A stretch of 64,000 nucleotides of DNA from Variovorax sp. J22G73 (GCF_030317035.1 NZ_JASZYK010000009.1:1-64000), one strand, 5' to 3'. Numbered from the stretch's first letter, positions 52,656 to 61,476 are shown. Numbers and translations: made by a program. Notes: generated by a model from the sequence alone, not told the origin.

Positions 52656-53114
52656 ATGTCCTACCTGATCCCGCTTTTCATCCACCTGCTGTGCGCCGCC
52701 TTCTGGGTCGGCGGCATGGCCACCATGCACTTCGCGGTGCGCCCCGCCGCCGTCGCCACGCTGGAGCCGCCGCTGCGCCTGCGCATGATGGCGGCCACGC
52801 TGCGGCGCTTCTTCGTGGGGGTGGACGCGTCGGTCACGCTGCTGTTCGTGACGGGCGTGACGATGATCCTGGCGACCGGCGGTTTTCGCGGCGTGCACTG
52901 GCGCGTGGAGGCCATGATGAGCATCGCCATCGTGATGGCGGCCATCTACGTGTACATCCGCGCCTCGGTGTTCAGGGCGCTGCGGCGCGCGGTGGAAGAA
53001 AGCGCGTGGCCCAAGGCGGCCTCGCTGCTGAACACGGTGCGCCAGCTGGTGGGCATGAACCTGGTGCTGGGCGTGGTGGTGTTCGGCGTGGCGATCATCG
53101 GGCGCGCGGGCTGA
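52656..53114 (+). CDS. CopD-like four-helix membrane protein
   Basis: A 152-residue integral membrane protein with four hydrophobic helices, at about 4-24, 50-73, 84-100 and 125-147. It contains IHLLCAAFWVGGMATMHFAVRP and conserved-looking His/Trp positions of the CopD superfamily, often haem- or copper-linked. The specific function is unknown. It stands alone after the LysR gene and converges with ohr. Confidence 0.8.
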   Translation: MSYLIPLFIHLLCAAFWVGGMATMHFAVRPAAVATLEPPLRLRMMAATLRRFFVGVDASVTLLFVTGVTMILATGGFRGVHWRVEAMMSIAIVMAAIYVYIRASVFRALRRAVEESAWPKAASLLNTVRQLVGMNLVLGVVVFGVAIIGRAG

Positions 53115-53187
53115 CGCGCTTGCGCGCCCGACGCCGCTGAGCGCGGGCCCGGCCGTTGACCAGCGGGGCCCACGACAGGCCAAAGCC

Positions 53188-53601
53188 TCAGACCAGGTTC
53201 AACTCGACCTCGATGTTCCCGCGCGTGAGCTTGGAGTACGGGCAGGTCTGGTGCGCGGTGGCTACCACCTGGCGCGCGACCTCGCGATCGAGCCCCGGCA
53301 GGCTCACGTTCAGGCGGGCCTGCAGGAAGTACTGGCCGTCCTGGTTGGCGAGGTCGACCTCGGCATCCACCGCCAGGTCGGCCGGCAGCTTCACCTTCAG
53401 CTTGCCGGCGGCCAGGCCCATCGCGCCGATGAAGCAGGCCGACCAGCCCGCGGCGAACAGCTGCTCGGGGTTGGTGCCCGTGCCGTTGCCGCCGGGCGGC
53501 GAGAGCTGGATGTCGAGGTGGCCGTCGCTGCTGCGCGAGGCGCCCTGGCGGCCGCCGGTGGTGCGGGTCTTGCCGGTGTAGAGGACTTGCTTGTCGGACA
53601 T
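53188..53601 (-). CDS. ohr: Organic hydroperoxide resistance protein
   Basis: A 137-residue OsmC/Ohr-family thiol peroxidase. The two active-site cysteines are C56 (GWSACFIGA) and C120 (HQTCPYSK), 64 residues apart as in Xylella Ohr, with the partner Arg in the GGRQG segment (R18). It reduces organic and lipid hydroperoxides using lipoylated proteins. No OhrR regulator gene is adjacent in the window. The start is ATG at 53601 with AAGGAACC upstream. Confidence 0.95.
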   Translation of the reverse strand: MSDKQVLYTGKTRTTGGRQGASRSSDGHLDIQLSPPGGNGTGTNPEQLFAAGWSACFIGAMGLAAGKLKVKLPADLAVDAEVDLANQDGQYFLQARLNVSLPGLDREVARQVVATAHQTCPYSKLTRGNIEVELNLV

Positions 53602-53643
53602 GAGGGTTCCTTGGGTGAGATGAATGCGGGGGAATGAAGCGGC

Positions 53644-54024
53644 TCAGAGCGCGAGCCGGTCCACGCCGTGAGCGGCGGCGACGGCGTGGGCGCGCACGGT
53701 GGCGCGGTCCAGCGTGCTGGCGAAGCGCTCGTCGGGGCCTGCGCCCGCGCCGTCGGCGTAGATGTTTCCGGCGCGGGCGGCGGCAATGGCGTCGGCACGT
53801 GCCTGGGCACGGTCGCCCAGGCCGGCCACCACGGTGGGCGCGCCTGCGGATGCGCCTTCGGCATAGGCATCGGCGCTGTGGGCGGCGACGACAGCGCCGG
53901 CCTGCACGGCGGAGCGGCTGGCGTTCGACTGGAATTGCAGGACGCCCTGGTAGGTCTCTGCGCTGGCGCCCATGGCGAAGGCGCTGAGAGCGGCGGCGGC
54001 GATCAGGAGCTTGGTGGTTGGCAT
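53644..54024 (-). CDS. Exported Ala-rich protein made of three imperfect ~35-residue repeats
   Basis: A 126-residue protein with a signal peptide cleaved near ASA/ET (about residue 22). The mature part contains three imperfect repeats beginning R37, R72 and R107. Each runs as a basic-alanine helix followed by a Y-A-[ED]-G-A-x-A-G segment; the last is truncated. No domain is recognised. It lies 42 bp after ohr on the same strand, upstream of it in transcription order. A small periplasmic helical-repeat protein of unknown role. Confidence 0.7.
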   Translation of the reverse strand: MPTTKLLIAAAALSAFAMGASAETYQGVLQFQSNASRSAVQAGAVVAAHSADAYAEGASAGAPTVVAGLGDRAQARADAIAAARAGNIYADGAGAGPDERFASTLDRATVRAHAVAAAHGVDRLAL

Positions 54025-54368
54025 GGCAGTGTCTTTCGAAGATGAATGAGGTGACGATGAACGGGGCAAGTGCTGCTTGAGCACCATCGCCGCCTCTGTG
54101 GGGTGTCCGTCGGTGGCGATGAATGAATTACATCGACCGGCTGTATCTCCGATGTGTCGAGACCCCCGCCCCTTTGCATGCGCGTGTGTACGCCGCGCCA
54201 CCCGGACACAGTGGCGTACAAATCTCTGGAGGGGGTTGCCGCGGCAAGGCGGCTGAGCGTGCCGGGTGTGCCGGGTGTGCAGGGCGTCAGGCGCCGCAGG
54301 CGGCGATGCGCCTCGCCGCGAGGGCGAGGCGCATCGAATTCGTGCTGGCCGCGCGGCCAGCGGCCGGG
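54025..54368. other. Gene-free 344-bp stretch with repeats and a strong hairpin
   Basis: No convincing coding sequence is seen. The left part should hold the promoter of the exported repeat protein. Three GTGCCGG/GTGCAGG-type 7-9 bp units occur near 54259-54281, and a 14-bp perfect hairpin lies at 54304-54336 near the end of the CoA-transferase gene. Confidence 0.6.
54304..54336. terminator. 14-bp perfect hairpin downstream of the CoA-transferase gene
   Basis: CGATGCGCCTCGCC (54304-54317) pairs perfectly with GGCGAGGCGCATCG (54323-54336) over a 5-nt loop. It lies 33 bp past the stop of the minus-strand CoA-transferase. No T-run follows, so termination by this element alone is uncertain, but the stem is very stable and could protect the 3' end. 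Confidence 0.6.
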
Positions 54369-55607
54369 TCAGACGACGCCGGCTGAACGCAGGGAGTCGA
54401 AACGGGCTGCGTCGATGCCCATTTCAGCCAGCACTTCGCGCGTGTGCTGGCCCAGCGCCGGTGGCGCATGCCGCAGCACCGGCGGCGTGGCCGACAGGCG
54501 CAGCGGGCTCGCCACGCCGGTGATGCTGGCGATGCCGTCGCCCGCGTCGCGCGGCAGCGTCACCTTCAGGCCGCGCGCCTGCACCTGCGCGTCGTCGAAG
54601 GCCTGGGCGATGTCGTTGATCGGGCCGCAGGGCACGGCCTTGTCCTCGAGCAGCGTGACCCATGCAGCCGTCGTGCGGGTGCGCGTGAGCTCTTCCATCA
54701 TGGGGATCAGCACCAGCCGGTGCTTCACGCGCAGCGTGTTGGTCGCAAAGCGCGCGTCGCTCGCCCATTCGGGGTGGCCGGCCGCTTCGCAGAAGCGCGC
54801 GAACTGGCCGTTGTTGCCGACGGCCAGCAGCATGGCGCCGTCCTGCGTCGGAAAGTCCTGGTACGGCGCCAGGCTGGGGTGCGTGTTGCCCTGGCGCCCG
54901 GGCGCCTTGCCGGTGTTGAGGAAGGCGCTGGCCTGGTTCGCGAGGATGGCCATGCCCACGTCGAGCAGCGCCATGTCGATGTGCTGGCCTTCGCCGGTGC
55001 GGTCGCGCACCTGCAGCGCCGCCAGGATGGCGGTGCTGGCGTACACGCCGGTGAACAGGTCGGTCAGCGCCACGCCCACGCGCAGAGGGCCGCCGCCGGG
55101 CACTTCGTCGGGGCGGCCGGTGATGCTCATCATGCCGGTCATGGCCTGGATCATCAGGTCGTAGCCCGCGCGCTCGGCATAGGGGCCGTCGTGGCCGAAG
55201 CCGGTCACGCTGCAGTAGATGAGGCGCGGGTTGGCCGCGCGCAGGCTTTCCTGGTCGAGGCCGTATTGCTTCAGGCCGCCGGTCTTGAAGTTCTCCACCA
55301 CGATGTCGGCCTGCGCCGCCATCTGCCTGAGCAGCGCCTGCCCCTCGGGCGTGGCCATGTCGATGGTGACCGAGCGCTTGTTGCGGTTGCAGGCGGTGAA
55401 GTAGCTGGCCTGGTCCGTGTCGTTGCCGTCCGCGTCCTTGATGAAGGGCGGGCCCCAGGTGCGCGTGTCGTCGCCGACGCCGGGGCGCTCGATCTTGACG
55501 ACGTCGGCGCCCAGGTCCGCCAGTATCTGCGTGCACCACGGGCCCGCGAGCACGCGGGACAGATCGAGGACCTTGATGCCGTCGAGTGCTGCGGGCTTGT
55601 TGCTCAT
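54369..55607 (-). CDS. Class III (CaiB/BaiF) CoA-transferase
   Basis: A 412-residue family III acyl-CoA transferase. Blocks include GIKVLDLSRVLAGPWCTQ near 10-27, the putative catalytic Asp D150 in ERAGYDLMIQA and a C-terminal LGQHTREVLAEMG. It moves CoA between carboxylates. The start is the ATG at 55607, 8 bp after the glutaryl-CoA dehydrogenase stop, so the two form an operon. The pairing suggests CoA activation of glutarate (for example from succinyl-CoA) ahead of oxidation. Confidence 0.92.
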   Translation of the reverse strand: MSNKPAALDGIKVLDLSRVLAGPWCTQILADLGADVVKIERPGVGDDTRTWGPPFIKDADGNDTDQASYFTACNRNKRSVTIDMATPEGQALLRQMAAQADIVVENFKTGGLKQYGLDQESLRAANPRLIYCSVTGFGHDGPYAERAGYDLMIQAMTGMMSITGRPDEVPGGGPLRVGVALTDLFTGVYASTAILAALQVRDRTGEGQHIDMALLDVGMAILANQASAFLNTGKAPGRQGNTHPSLAPYQDFPTQDGAMLLAVGNNGQFARFCEAAGHPEWASDARFATNTLRVKHRLVLIPMMEELTRTRTTAAWVTLLEDKAVPCGPINDIAQAFDDAQVQARGLKVTLPRDAGDGIASITGVASPLRLSATPPVLRHAPPALGQHTREVLAEMGIDAARFDSLRSAGVV

Positions 55608-55615
55608 GCCTTCGA

Positions 55616-56815
55616 TCAGTTCGCGAACGCTGCGATGCCGGTGATGGCGCGGCCCAGGATGAGCGCATGGATGTCGTGCGTGCCTTCGTAGGTGTTCACC
55701 ACTTCCAGGTTCACCAGGTGGCGCGCCACGCCGAACTCGTCGCTGATGCCGTTGCCGCCCATCATGTCGCGCGCCATGCGGGCGATGTCCAGCGACTTGC
55801 CGCAGTTGTTGCGCTTCATGATCGAGGTGATTTCCACCGCGGCAATGCCCTCGTCCTTCATGCGGCCCAGGCGCAGGCTGCCTTGCAGGCCCAGCGTGAT
55901 CTCGGTCTGCATGTCGGCCAGCTTCTTCTGGATGAGCTGGTTGGCGGCCAGCGGGCGGCCGAACTGCTTGCGGTCCAGCGTGTACTGGCGGGCGCGGTGC
56001 CAGCAGTCTTCGGCGGCCCCCAGGGCGCCCCACGAGATGCCGTAGCGGGCGCTGTTCAGGCAGGTGAAGGGGCCCTTCAGGCCTTGCACTTCGGGGAAGG
56101 CGTTTTCTTCGGGGCAGAACACGCCGTCCATCACGATTTCGCCGGTGATGCTGGCGCGCAGGCCCACCTTGCCGTGGATGGCCGGGGCGCTCAGGCCCTT
56201 CATGCCCTTTTCGAGCACGAAGCCGCGAATGGGACCGACCGTGCCGCTTTCGCTGACTTCCTTGGCCCACACCACGAACACGTCGGCGATGGGGGAGTTG
56301 CTGATCCACATCTTCGAGCCGCTGAGCGAGTAGCCGCCCGGCACCTTCTTGGCGCGCGTGGCCATGCTGCCGGGGTCGGAGCCGTGGTCGGGCTCGGTCA
56401 GGCCGAAGCAGCCGATCCATTCGCCGGTGGCGAGCTTGGGCAGGTACTTCTGCTTCTGGCCTTCGGTGCCGAATTCGAAGATGGGCACCATCACCAGCGA
56501 GCTCTGCACGCTGGCCATCGAGCGGTAGCCCGAGTCAACGCGCTCGACTTCGCGGGCGATCAGGCCGTAGGCCACGTAGTTGAGGCCGGGGCCGCCGTAT
56601 TGCTCGGGAATCGTCGGGCCCAGCAGGCCGAGCGCGCCCATTTCACGAAAGATGGCCGGGTCGGTCTCGCCGGTGCGGAAACCCTCGATGACGCGGGGCG
56701 CCAGGCGCTCCTGGCAGTAGGCATTGGCCGCGTCGCGGATCATGCGTTCTTCGTCGGTCAGTTGCTGGTCGAGAAGAAGGGGGTCGTCCCAGTGGAATTG
56801 CGCTTTGGCGGCCAT
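55616..56815 (-). CDS. gcdH: Glutaryl-CoA dehydrogenase
   Basis: A 399-residue acyl-CoA dehydrogenase of the glutaryl-CoA group. It oxidises and decarboxylates glutaryl-CoA to crotonyl-CoA with FAD. The N-terminal FHWDDPLLLDQQLTDEE, the GCFGLTEPDHGSDPGSM flavin/substrate segment near 136-152 and catalytic E377 in NTYEGTHDIHALI are characteristic. It is the end step of lysine, tryptophan and glutarate degradation. It is first in an operon with the CoA-transferase and divergent from a LysR gene. Confidence 0.96.
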   Translation of the reverse strand: MAAKAQFHWDDPLLLDQQLTDEERMIRDAANAYCQERLAPRVIEGFRTGETDPAIFREMGALGLLGPTIPEQYGGPGLNYVAYGLIAREVERVDSGYRSMASVQSSLVMVPIFEFGTEGQKQKYLPKLATGEWIGCFGLTEPDHGSDPGSMATRAKKVPGGYSLSGSKMWISNSPIADVFVVWAKEVSESGTVGPIRGFVLEKGMKGLSAPAIHGKVGLRASITGEIVMDGVFCPEENAFPEVQGLKGPFTCLNSARYGISWGALGAAEDCWHRARQYTLDRKQFGRPLAANQLIQKKLADMQTEITLGLQGSLRLGRMKDEGIAAVEITSIMKRNNCGKSLDIARMARDMMGGNGISDEFGVARHLVNLEVVNTYEGTHDIHALILGRAITGIAAFAN

Positions 56816-56835
56816 GTGGCTGTCTCCGGAAGAGA

Positions 56836-56859
56836 AAAAATTGAAGGAAAAATTGAAGG
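56836..56859. repeat. Perfect 12-bp tandem duplication in the gcdH leader
   Basis: AAAAATTGAAGG occurs at 56836-56847 and again immediately at 56848-56859, 21-44 bp upstream of the gcdH start. The mRNA-sense version is U-rich. It lies where a transcription start or early leader would be. Confidence 0.75.
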
Positions 56860-56935
56860 GAATGGCCCGATCCTAGCCACCCGGGGGCCCCGAGGCAAAC
56901 GAGGATTCCGCACCCAGATATGCGTTCGTAGAATG

Positions 56936-56945
56936 TCTTGCAAGA
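56936..56945. promoter_or_regulatory. Candidate LysR operator TCTTGCAAGA
   Basis: A perfect 10-bp palindrome in the 189-bp gap between the divergent gcdH and LysR genes, 60-69 bp upstream of the LysR start. It suits control of gcdH by the adjacent regulator. Confidence 0.5.
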
Positions 56946-57004
56946 TGTTGGAGCCGCATCTCCATTGGCAAGGCCCCGTTCCCATTCATACATTCCAGGC
57001 ATAC

Positions 57005-57919
57005 ATGCGCCGCAAGATCCCACCCCTGCAGACCCTGGTGTGCTTCGACGCCGCCGCGCGCCACGAGAGCTACACGCGCGCCGCGCAGGAGCTTGCGCTC
57101 ACGCAGAGCGCGGTGTCGCGCCAGATCGGCACGCTCGAGGCCTTCCTGGGCGTGGCGCTGTTCCGCCGCACGCGCCACGGCGTGGCGCTCACGGCCAGCG
57201 GCGCGGCCTACGCGCGGCAGACCGCCATGCGGCTGCAGGCCATGGAGCGCGACGCGCTCGACGCCATGGCGCACCAGGGCGAAGGCGGCTCGCTGTCGCT
57301 GGCGGCCGTGCCCACCTTCGCCACGCGCTGGCTGATGCCGCGGCTGAAAAGCTTCGCGGCGCTGCAGCCCGACGTGGTGGTGCACATCGAGACGCGCACG
57401 CGGCCCTTTCTGTTCGCCGACGCGGAGTTCGACGCCGCGCTGTATGCCGGCACGCCCGCGCAGGTCGAGAACTGGGCGGGCACGCATGCGCTGCTGCTGA
57501 TGCACGAGGACGTGGTGCCGGTGTGCAGCCCGTCGCTCCTGCAGGCTCACCGGCACAAGGCGAAGGCCGTGACGCCCGCGGCCATCGCGAAGATGCCGCT
57601 GCTGCAGCAGAGCACCCGGCCCGACGGCTGGCGCCAGTGGTTCGATGCGCAGCAGATCGACGCGCCCAACGCGCGGGGCGGGCCGCGCTACGAGCTGTTC
57701 TCCATCCTCGCGGCGGCGGCCTCGCAAGGCCTGGGCGTGGCGCTGATGCCGACGATGCTGGTGGCCGACGAGCTGGCGCGCGGCGAACTGGTGGTGGCGT
57801 GCGCGCGGCCGCTGTCGGGGGAGCGGAACTACTACCTGGTCACGCCGGAGCGCGCGGACCAGCGGCCGTTGCTGAAGTTTTTCAGTGACTGGCTCATCGC
57901 GCAGGCGCGGGAGGGCTGA
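57005..57919 (+). CDS. LysR-family regulator of the glutaryl-CoA operon (GcdR/GcvA-like)
   Basis: A 304-residue LysR-type regulator of the GcvA-like subgroup (MRRKIPPLQTLVCFDAAARH). The helix-turn-helix is at about 19-44 (ESYTRAAQELALTQSAVSRQ). It is divergent from gcdH and probably activates it in response to glutarate or a derivative. Its last 26 bp overlap the convergent GFA-family gene. An upstream ATG at 56945 region is open but not supported. Confidence 0.92.
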   Translation: MRRKIPPLQTLVCFDAAARHESYTRAAQELALTQSAVSRQIGTLEAFLGVALFRRTRHGVALTASGAAYARQTAMRLQAMERDALDAMAHQGEGGSLSLAAVPTFATRWLMPRLKSFAALQPDVVVHIETRTRPFLFADAEFDAALYAGTPAQVENWAGTHALLLMHEDVVPVCSPSLLQAHRHKAKAVTPAAIAKMPLLQQSTRPDGWRQWFDAQQIDAPNARGGPRYELFSILAAAASQGLGVALMPTMLVADELARGELVVACARPLSGERNYYLVTPERADQRPLLKFFSDWLIAQAREG

Positions 57920-58430
57920 CCGGCCTGAAAGGTCTGTCAGGCCGAGCTCCCTCCTTCGCATACGCCTCGATCAACCCCGCGAACGCCTCCATCGCAGGCA
58001 GCGCGCCGAAGCTGTGCTTAGCCGGCGTCGTCGCCCAGGGCAGCTTCTCGTCGGTCCAGGTCTCCACGTAGGGCGCCACCCATTCGTGGTGGTCGAGCAT
58101 GCTGGGGCGCAGGTTGACGAACTGGTCCATGCCTTCTGTGCGCGTGAACATCCAGCTCTTGCAGTGCGGGCAGAAGTAGTGGTGCGAGTCGCCATGCAGC
58201 CCGCCGATGACGGGCTCGCCCGACACCACCTCGAAGCCCGGCGTCGGAATGGCGAGCGACAGCGAGAACGCGCTGGCGCTCATGCGCTGGCAGCCGGTGC
58301 AATGGCAGGCCATGGCCAGCAGCGGCGGCGCGGTGATGCGCAGGCGCACCTGGCCGCAGCGGCAGCCGCCGCTCCAGGGGAGTTGCCAGTCGGCGCCGGC
58401 CTTGTCGGGGGAAGGGTTCGATGGGGTCAT
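57894..58430 (-). CDS. GFA-family zinc protein
   Basis: A 178-residue protein of the GFA (glutathione-dependent formaldehyde-activating/CENP-V) fold. Zinc cysteines are C23 and C25 (GGCRCGQV), C42, C44 and C47 (CHCTGCQ), and C87 and C90 (CPHC). Most members have no proven reaction; some bind glutathione adducts. The start is the ATG at 58430. Its C-terminal coding end overlaps the LysR gene by 26 bp, giving a convergent overlap. Confidence 0.88.
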   Translation of the reverse strand: MTPSNPSPDKAGADWQLPWSGGCRCGQVRLRITAPPLLAMACHCTGCQRMSASAFSLSLAIPTPGFEVVSGEPVIGGLHGDSHHYFCPHCKSWMFTRTEGMDQFVNLRPSMLDHHEWVAPYVETWTDEKLPWATTPAKHSFGALPAMEAFAGLIEAYAKEGARPDRPFRPVSPPAPAR

Positions 58431-58552
58431 GCGCGGAATTCTGCCTCGCGAGTGCTCTGCATTGCTCTTGTGTTTCGTTGCGTTGCGAGCGGCTGAAAGA
58501 CGTGTCCGGAAACGGCGAGCCGCGCGCCCGCTGAAACGACACACTGCATGCC

Positions 58553-59263
58553 ATGACATCTCCCGCCTCCCAGGTCGCGGCGTTCGACTGGCCCCGCATC
58601 GAAACCGACCTTGCCGCACGCGGCTGCGCCATCGCCGGCCCCGTGTTCACGCCCGACGAATGCGCCGCGCTCATCGCGATGTACGACGAGAGCGAGCGCT
58701 TTCGCAGCCGCGTCGTGATGCATCGCCACGGCTTCGGCCAGGGCGAGTACCAGTACTTCGCGTACCCGCTGCCCAAGAAGCTCGCGGCCTGGCGCAGCGC
58801 GCTGTACGAACGCCTGGCGCCCCTGGCCAACGCCTGGGCCGCGGCCATGGGCCAGCCGGCCGACTACCCGCCAGAGCACGCCGCCTACCTCGCGCGCTGC
58901 CACGCCGCGGGCCAGTTGCGCCCCACCCCGCTGCTGCTGCGCTATGAGGCGGGCGACTACAACTGCCTGCACCAGGACCTGTACGGCGAGCTGCAGTTTC
59001 CGCTGCAGCTCACGGTGCTGCTGAGCGTGCCGGGGCAAGACTTCATGGGCGGCGAGTTCGTGCTGACCGAGCAGCGCCCGCGCATGCAGTCGCGCGCCGA
59101 GGTGGTGTCGCTGGCGCAGGGCGAGGCGGTGATCTTCGCGGTCAACCAGCGTCCCGTGACGGGCACGCGCGGCAGCTACCGCGTGACGATGCGCCACGGC
59201 GTGAGCCGGCTGCGCTCGGGCCGGCGCCACACGCTGGGGCTGATCTTTCACGACGCGGGCTGA
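58553..59263 (+). CDS. 2-oxoglutarate/Fe(II)-dependent oxygenase (prolyl-hydroxylase-like)
   Basis: A 236-residue double-stranded beta-helix oxygenase. The Fe(II) triad is H140-x-D142 (CLHQDLYG) and H215 (MRHGVSRL), with R225 ten residues later to bind 2-oxoglutarate. It would hydroxylate a protein or small molecule. It stands alone, divergent from the GFA gene. A GC-rich hairpin (59266-59282) follows its stop. Confidence 0.9.
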   Translation: MTSPASQVAAFDWPRIETDLAARGCAIAGPVFTPDECAALIAMYDESERFRSRVVMHRHGFGQGEYQYFAYPLPKKLAAWRSALYERLAPLANAWAAAMGQPADYPPEHAAYLARCHAAGQLRPTPLLLRYEAGDYNCLHQDLYGELQFPLQLTVLLSVPGQDFMGGEFVLTEQRPRMQSRAEVVSLAQGEAVIFAVNQRPVTGTRGSYRVTMRHGVSRLRSGRRHTLGLIFHDAG

Positions 59264-59265
59264 GC

Positions 59266-59282
59266 GGCGCCGCCGCGGCGCC
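59266..59282 (+). terminator. GC-rich hairpin after the 2OG oxygenase gene
   Basis: GGCGCCG (59266-59272) and CGGCGCC (59276-59282) form a 7-bp stem with a CCG loop, directly after the stop codon. Only a weak CTT follows, so it is a marginal terminator. Confidence 0.4.
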
Positions 59283-59493
59283 CTTGCCGAGCATCACTTG
59301 GCGCTACCGGGCCTTGCCGGGCATCCGGTCTAGACAGGCCTGAGACACCCCGCCCGCGAACACAAGCGAAAATCTCGCCCGCCTGCGGCACTCACCAGGA
59401 TCCCTGACGCACACGATCGGGGCCGTGGGCTCTCCGCAGGCCGACCCGCGGCCTTGGCGCCGCGGGTGTGTCCGATGGATGCCAGGGAGCTGC

Positions 59494-61443
59494 ATGAACA
59501 AGAACTCGTCCGGGAACTCGACCGGAAACTCGGCCGCGGCCGCAAAGCCGCCGATGGAACCTGTCGCCGCCACGGCGGCTGCGCCGCCCGGGCGCTCACG
59601 CCGCTTCAGGGTCGACGTGGGCACCATCGTCAGCGCGGTGGCGCTGGCGCAGTCACTGCTGCTCGTGTCGCTGGGCTACTGGGGCTCGCAGCGGCTGGTG
59701 TCGCGCATCGGCGTGTCGGCCCACAAGTCGAACCACGACCGCACCGAGGACAAGGTGCTGGCCTTTCTGCAGAAGGCCGAGTCGGTCGTCAACGCGGTGG
59801 GCACGGCGCCCAGCCTGCGGCCCGCGGGCGAGCAGTCGGAGCACACGGCCGAGCTGCTGTGGACGCTGCTGCAGCAGTCGCCCGAGCTCGACAGCATCTA
59901 CGTGAGCAACGAGCGGGGCCAGATGCTGATGGCCCTGCGCTACCCGGTGCCGGCCATGCGCCACATCGAACTCGGCGCGGGCTTCACCACCGAGACCTGG
60001 CAGTACAAGCTGCCGCTGGACGCCGAGGCCGACGTGCAGCAGCGCTACGCCACGCAGCGCATCGCCTCGTACCGCAGCGACTACAACCCGACGCAGCGCA
60101 GCTGGTACCTGCAAGCCAGCCGCACGCAGGGCCCGATCTGGACCCGGCCCTACGTGTTCGCGGCCGCGCAGGAGCTGGGTGTGACCTACGCGCTGCCCAG
60201 CAAGCGCCGTTACGCGGACAGCAGCCCGCAGGCGCTGGTGGTGGCGGGCGACGTGTCGCTGGGGCGGCTGTCGGAGTTCGTGCGGCAGTTCAGCAGCGGC
60301 GGCTACGGCGACAGCGCCCTGCTGAGCGCCGACGCCCGCGTGCTCGCGCGCAGCGACCAGCCGGGCGTGATGCACAAGCTCGACGCGCCCAGCGGCGTGC
60401 TGGGCGCGCTGCACCAGCACATGCTGGCCGACGGCACGGCCGGCAGCGGCGACGACACGGAGTTCTCGTTCACCCACGAAGGGCGGCGCTACCTGGCGCA
60501 GACATCGCGCATTCCCGCCACCGGCTGGCAGCTGGTGAGCTGGGTCCCCGAGGACATGCTGCTGGGCGACCTGCGCCGCGCGGTGCTGTGGGGGCTGCTG
60601 ATGGCGCTGGCCTTTTTGGCGATCTCGCTGTTCATGTCGCTGAGGCTGTCGAAGCTGGTGACCTCGCCGGTGGAAAACCTCTCGCACATCGCGCGGCGCA
60701 TCGGCCTGCTGGAGCTGGACAACCTGCCGCGCGAGACCAGCCGGGTGCTGGAGATCCAGCACCTGGACCAGGCGCTGGACGACTCCGCGCGCAGCCTGCG
60801 GGCCTTCAGCAAGTTCGTGCCGGTGGACGTGATCAACCAGCTCATCGACGAAGGCAACGCGCTCGCGCCCAACGGCTCGCCGCGCCGCATCACGGTGATG
60901 TTCACCGACGTGGAGGGCTTCACCTCGATCTCGGAGTCGCTGGACACCGACGTGCTGGTGGGCATGCTGACCGAGTACTTCAACCTGGCCACCGGCGTGT
61001 TCGCGCGGCACGGCGGCGTGGTCGACAAGTTCATCGGCGACGGCATCATGGTGCTGTGGGGCGCGCCGGCCGACCTGCCCGACGCGGAGCACAAGGCCTG
61101 CCTGGCCGCGCTGGAACTGCATGTGGAAATGAGCGAGCTCAACCAGAAGTGGCAGGACCAGGGCCTGCCCGAGTTCCGCACGCGCATCGGCATCCACACG
61201 GGCACGGTGATCGCGGGCGTGCTGGGCTCGAACGACCGGCTGTCCTACACGGCCTTCGGCGACGTCATCAACGTGGCGAGCCGCATCGAGGGCATCAACA
61301 AGCAGCTGGGCACGCAGATGCTGATGTCGGAGGTGACCTTTGCCGGGCTGGCCGGCCGGCTGCACACGCGGCGCATCGAGGAGCTGGTGGAGCTGCGCGG
61401 CCGGCAGACGCGCATGGTGCTGTACGAGCTCCTGACGAGTTGA
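59494..61443 (+). CDS. Membrane sensor class III adenylate/guanylate cyclase
   Basis: A 649-residue signalling protein. A polar Ala/Ser-rich leader (about 1-40) precedes a transmembrane helix (about 42-62). A periplasmic Cache-like sensor (about 65-370) contains RSWYLQASRTQGPIWTRPYV in part. A second membrane helix (about 375-396), a HAMP-like linker and a cyclase catalytic domain (about 463-640) follow. Metal-binding Asps are D472 (FTDVEGF) and D516 (KFIGDGIMV), and the SYTAFGDVINVASRIEG segment follows. It makes cAMP or cGMP in response to an external signal. The start at 59494 has AGGGAG upstream. Confidence 0.9.
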   Translation: MNKNSSGNSTGNSAAAAKPPMEPVAATAAAPPGRSRRFRVDVGTIVSAVALAQSLLLVSLGYWGSQRLVSRIGVSAHKSNHDRTEDKVLAFLQKAESVVNAVGTAPSLRPAGEQSEHTAELLWTLLQQSPELDSIYVSNERGQMLMALRYPVPAMRHIELGAGFTTETWQYKLPLDAEADVQQRYATQRIASYRSDYNPTQRSWYLQASRTQGPIWTRPYVFAAAQELGVTYALPSKRRYADSSPQALVVAGDVSLGRLSEFVRQFSSGGYGDSALLSADARVLARSDQPGVMHKLDAPSGVLGALHQHMLADGTAGSGDDTEFSFTHEGRRYLAQTSRIPATGWQLVSWVPEDMLLGDLRRAVLWGLLMALAFLAISLFMSLRLSKLVTSPVENLSHIARRIGLLELDNLPRETSRVLEIQHLDQALDDSARSLRAFSKFVPVDVINQLIDEGNALAPNGSPRRITVMFTDVEGFTSISESLDTDVLVGMLTEYFNLATGVFARHGGVVDKFIGDGIMVLWGAPADLPDAEHKACLAALELHVEMSELNQKWQDQGLPEFRTRIGIHTGTVIAGVLGSNDRLSYTAFGDVINVASRIEGINKQLGTQMLMSEVTFAGLAGRLHTRRIEELVELRGRQTRMVLYELLTS

Positions 61444-61476
61444 TGTCGAGTTGATGCCGAGTGGGTTGCCGCCGGG

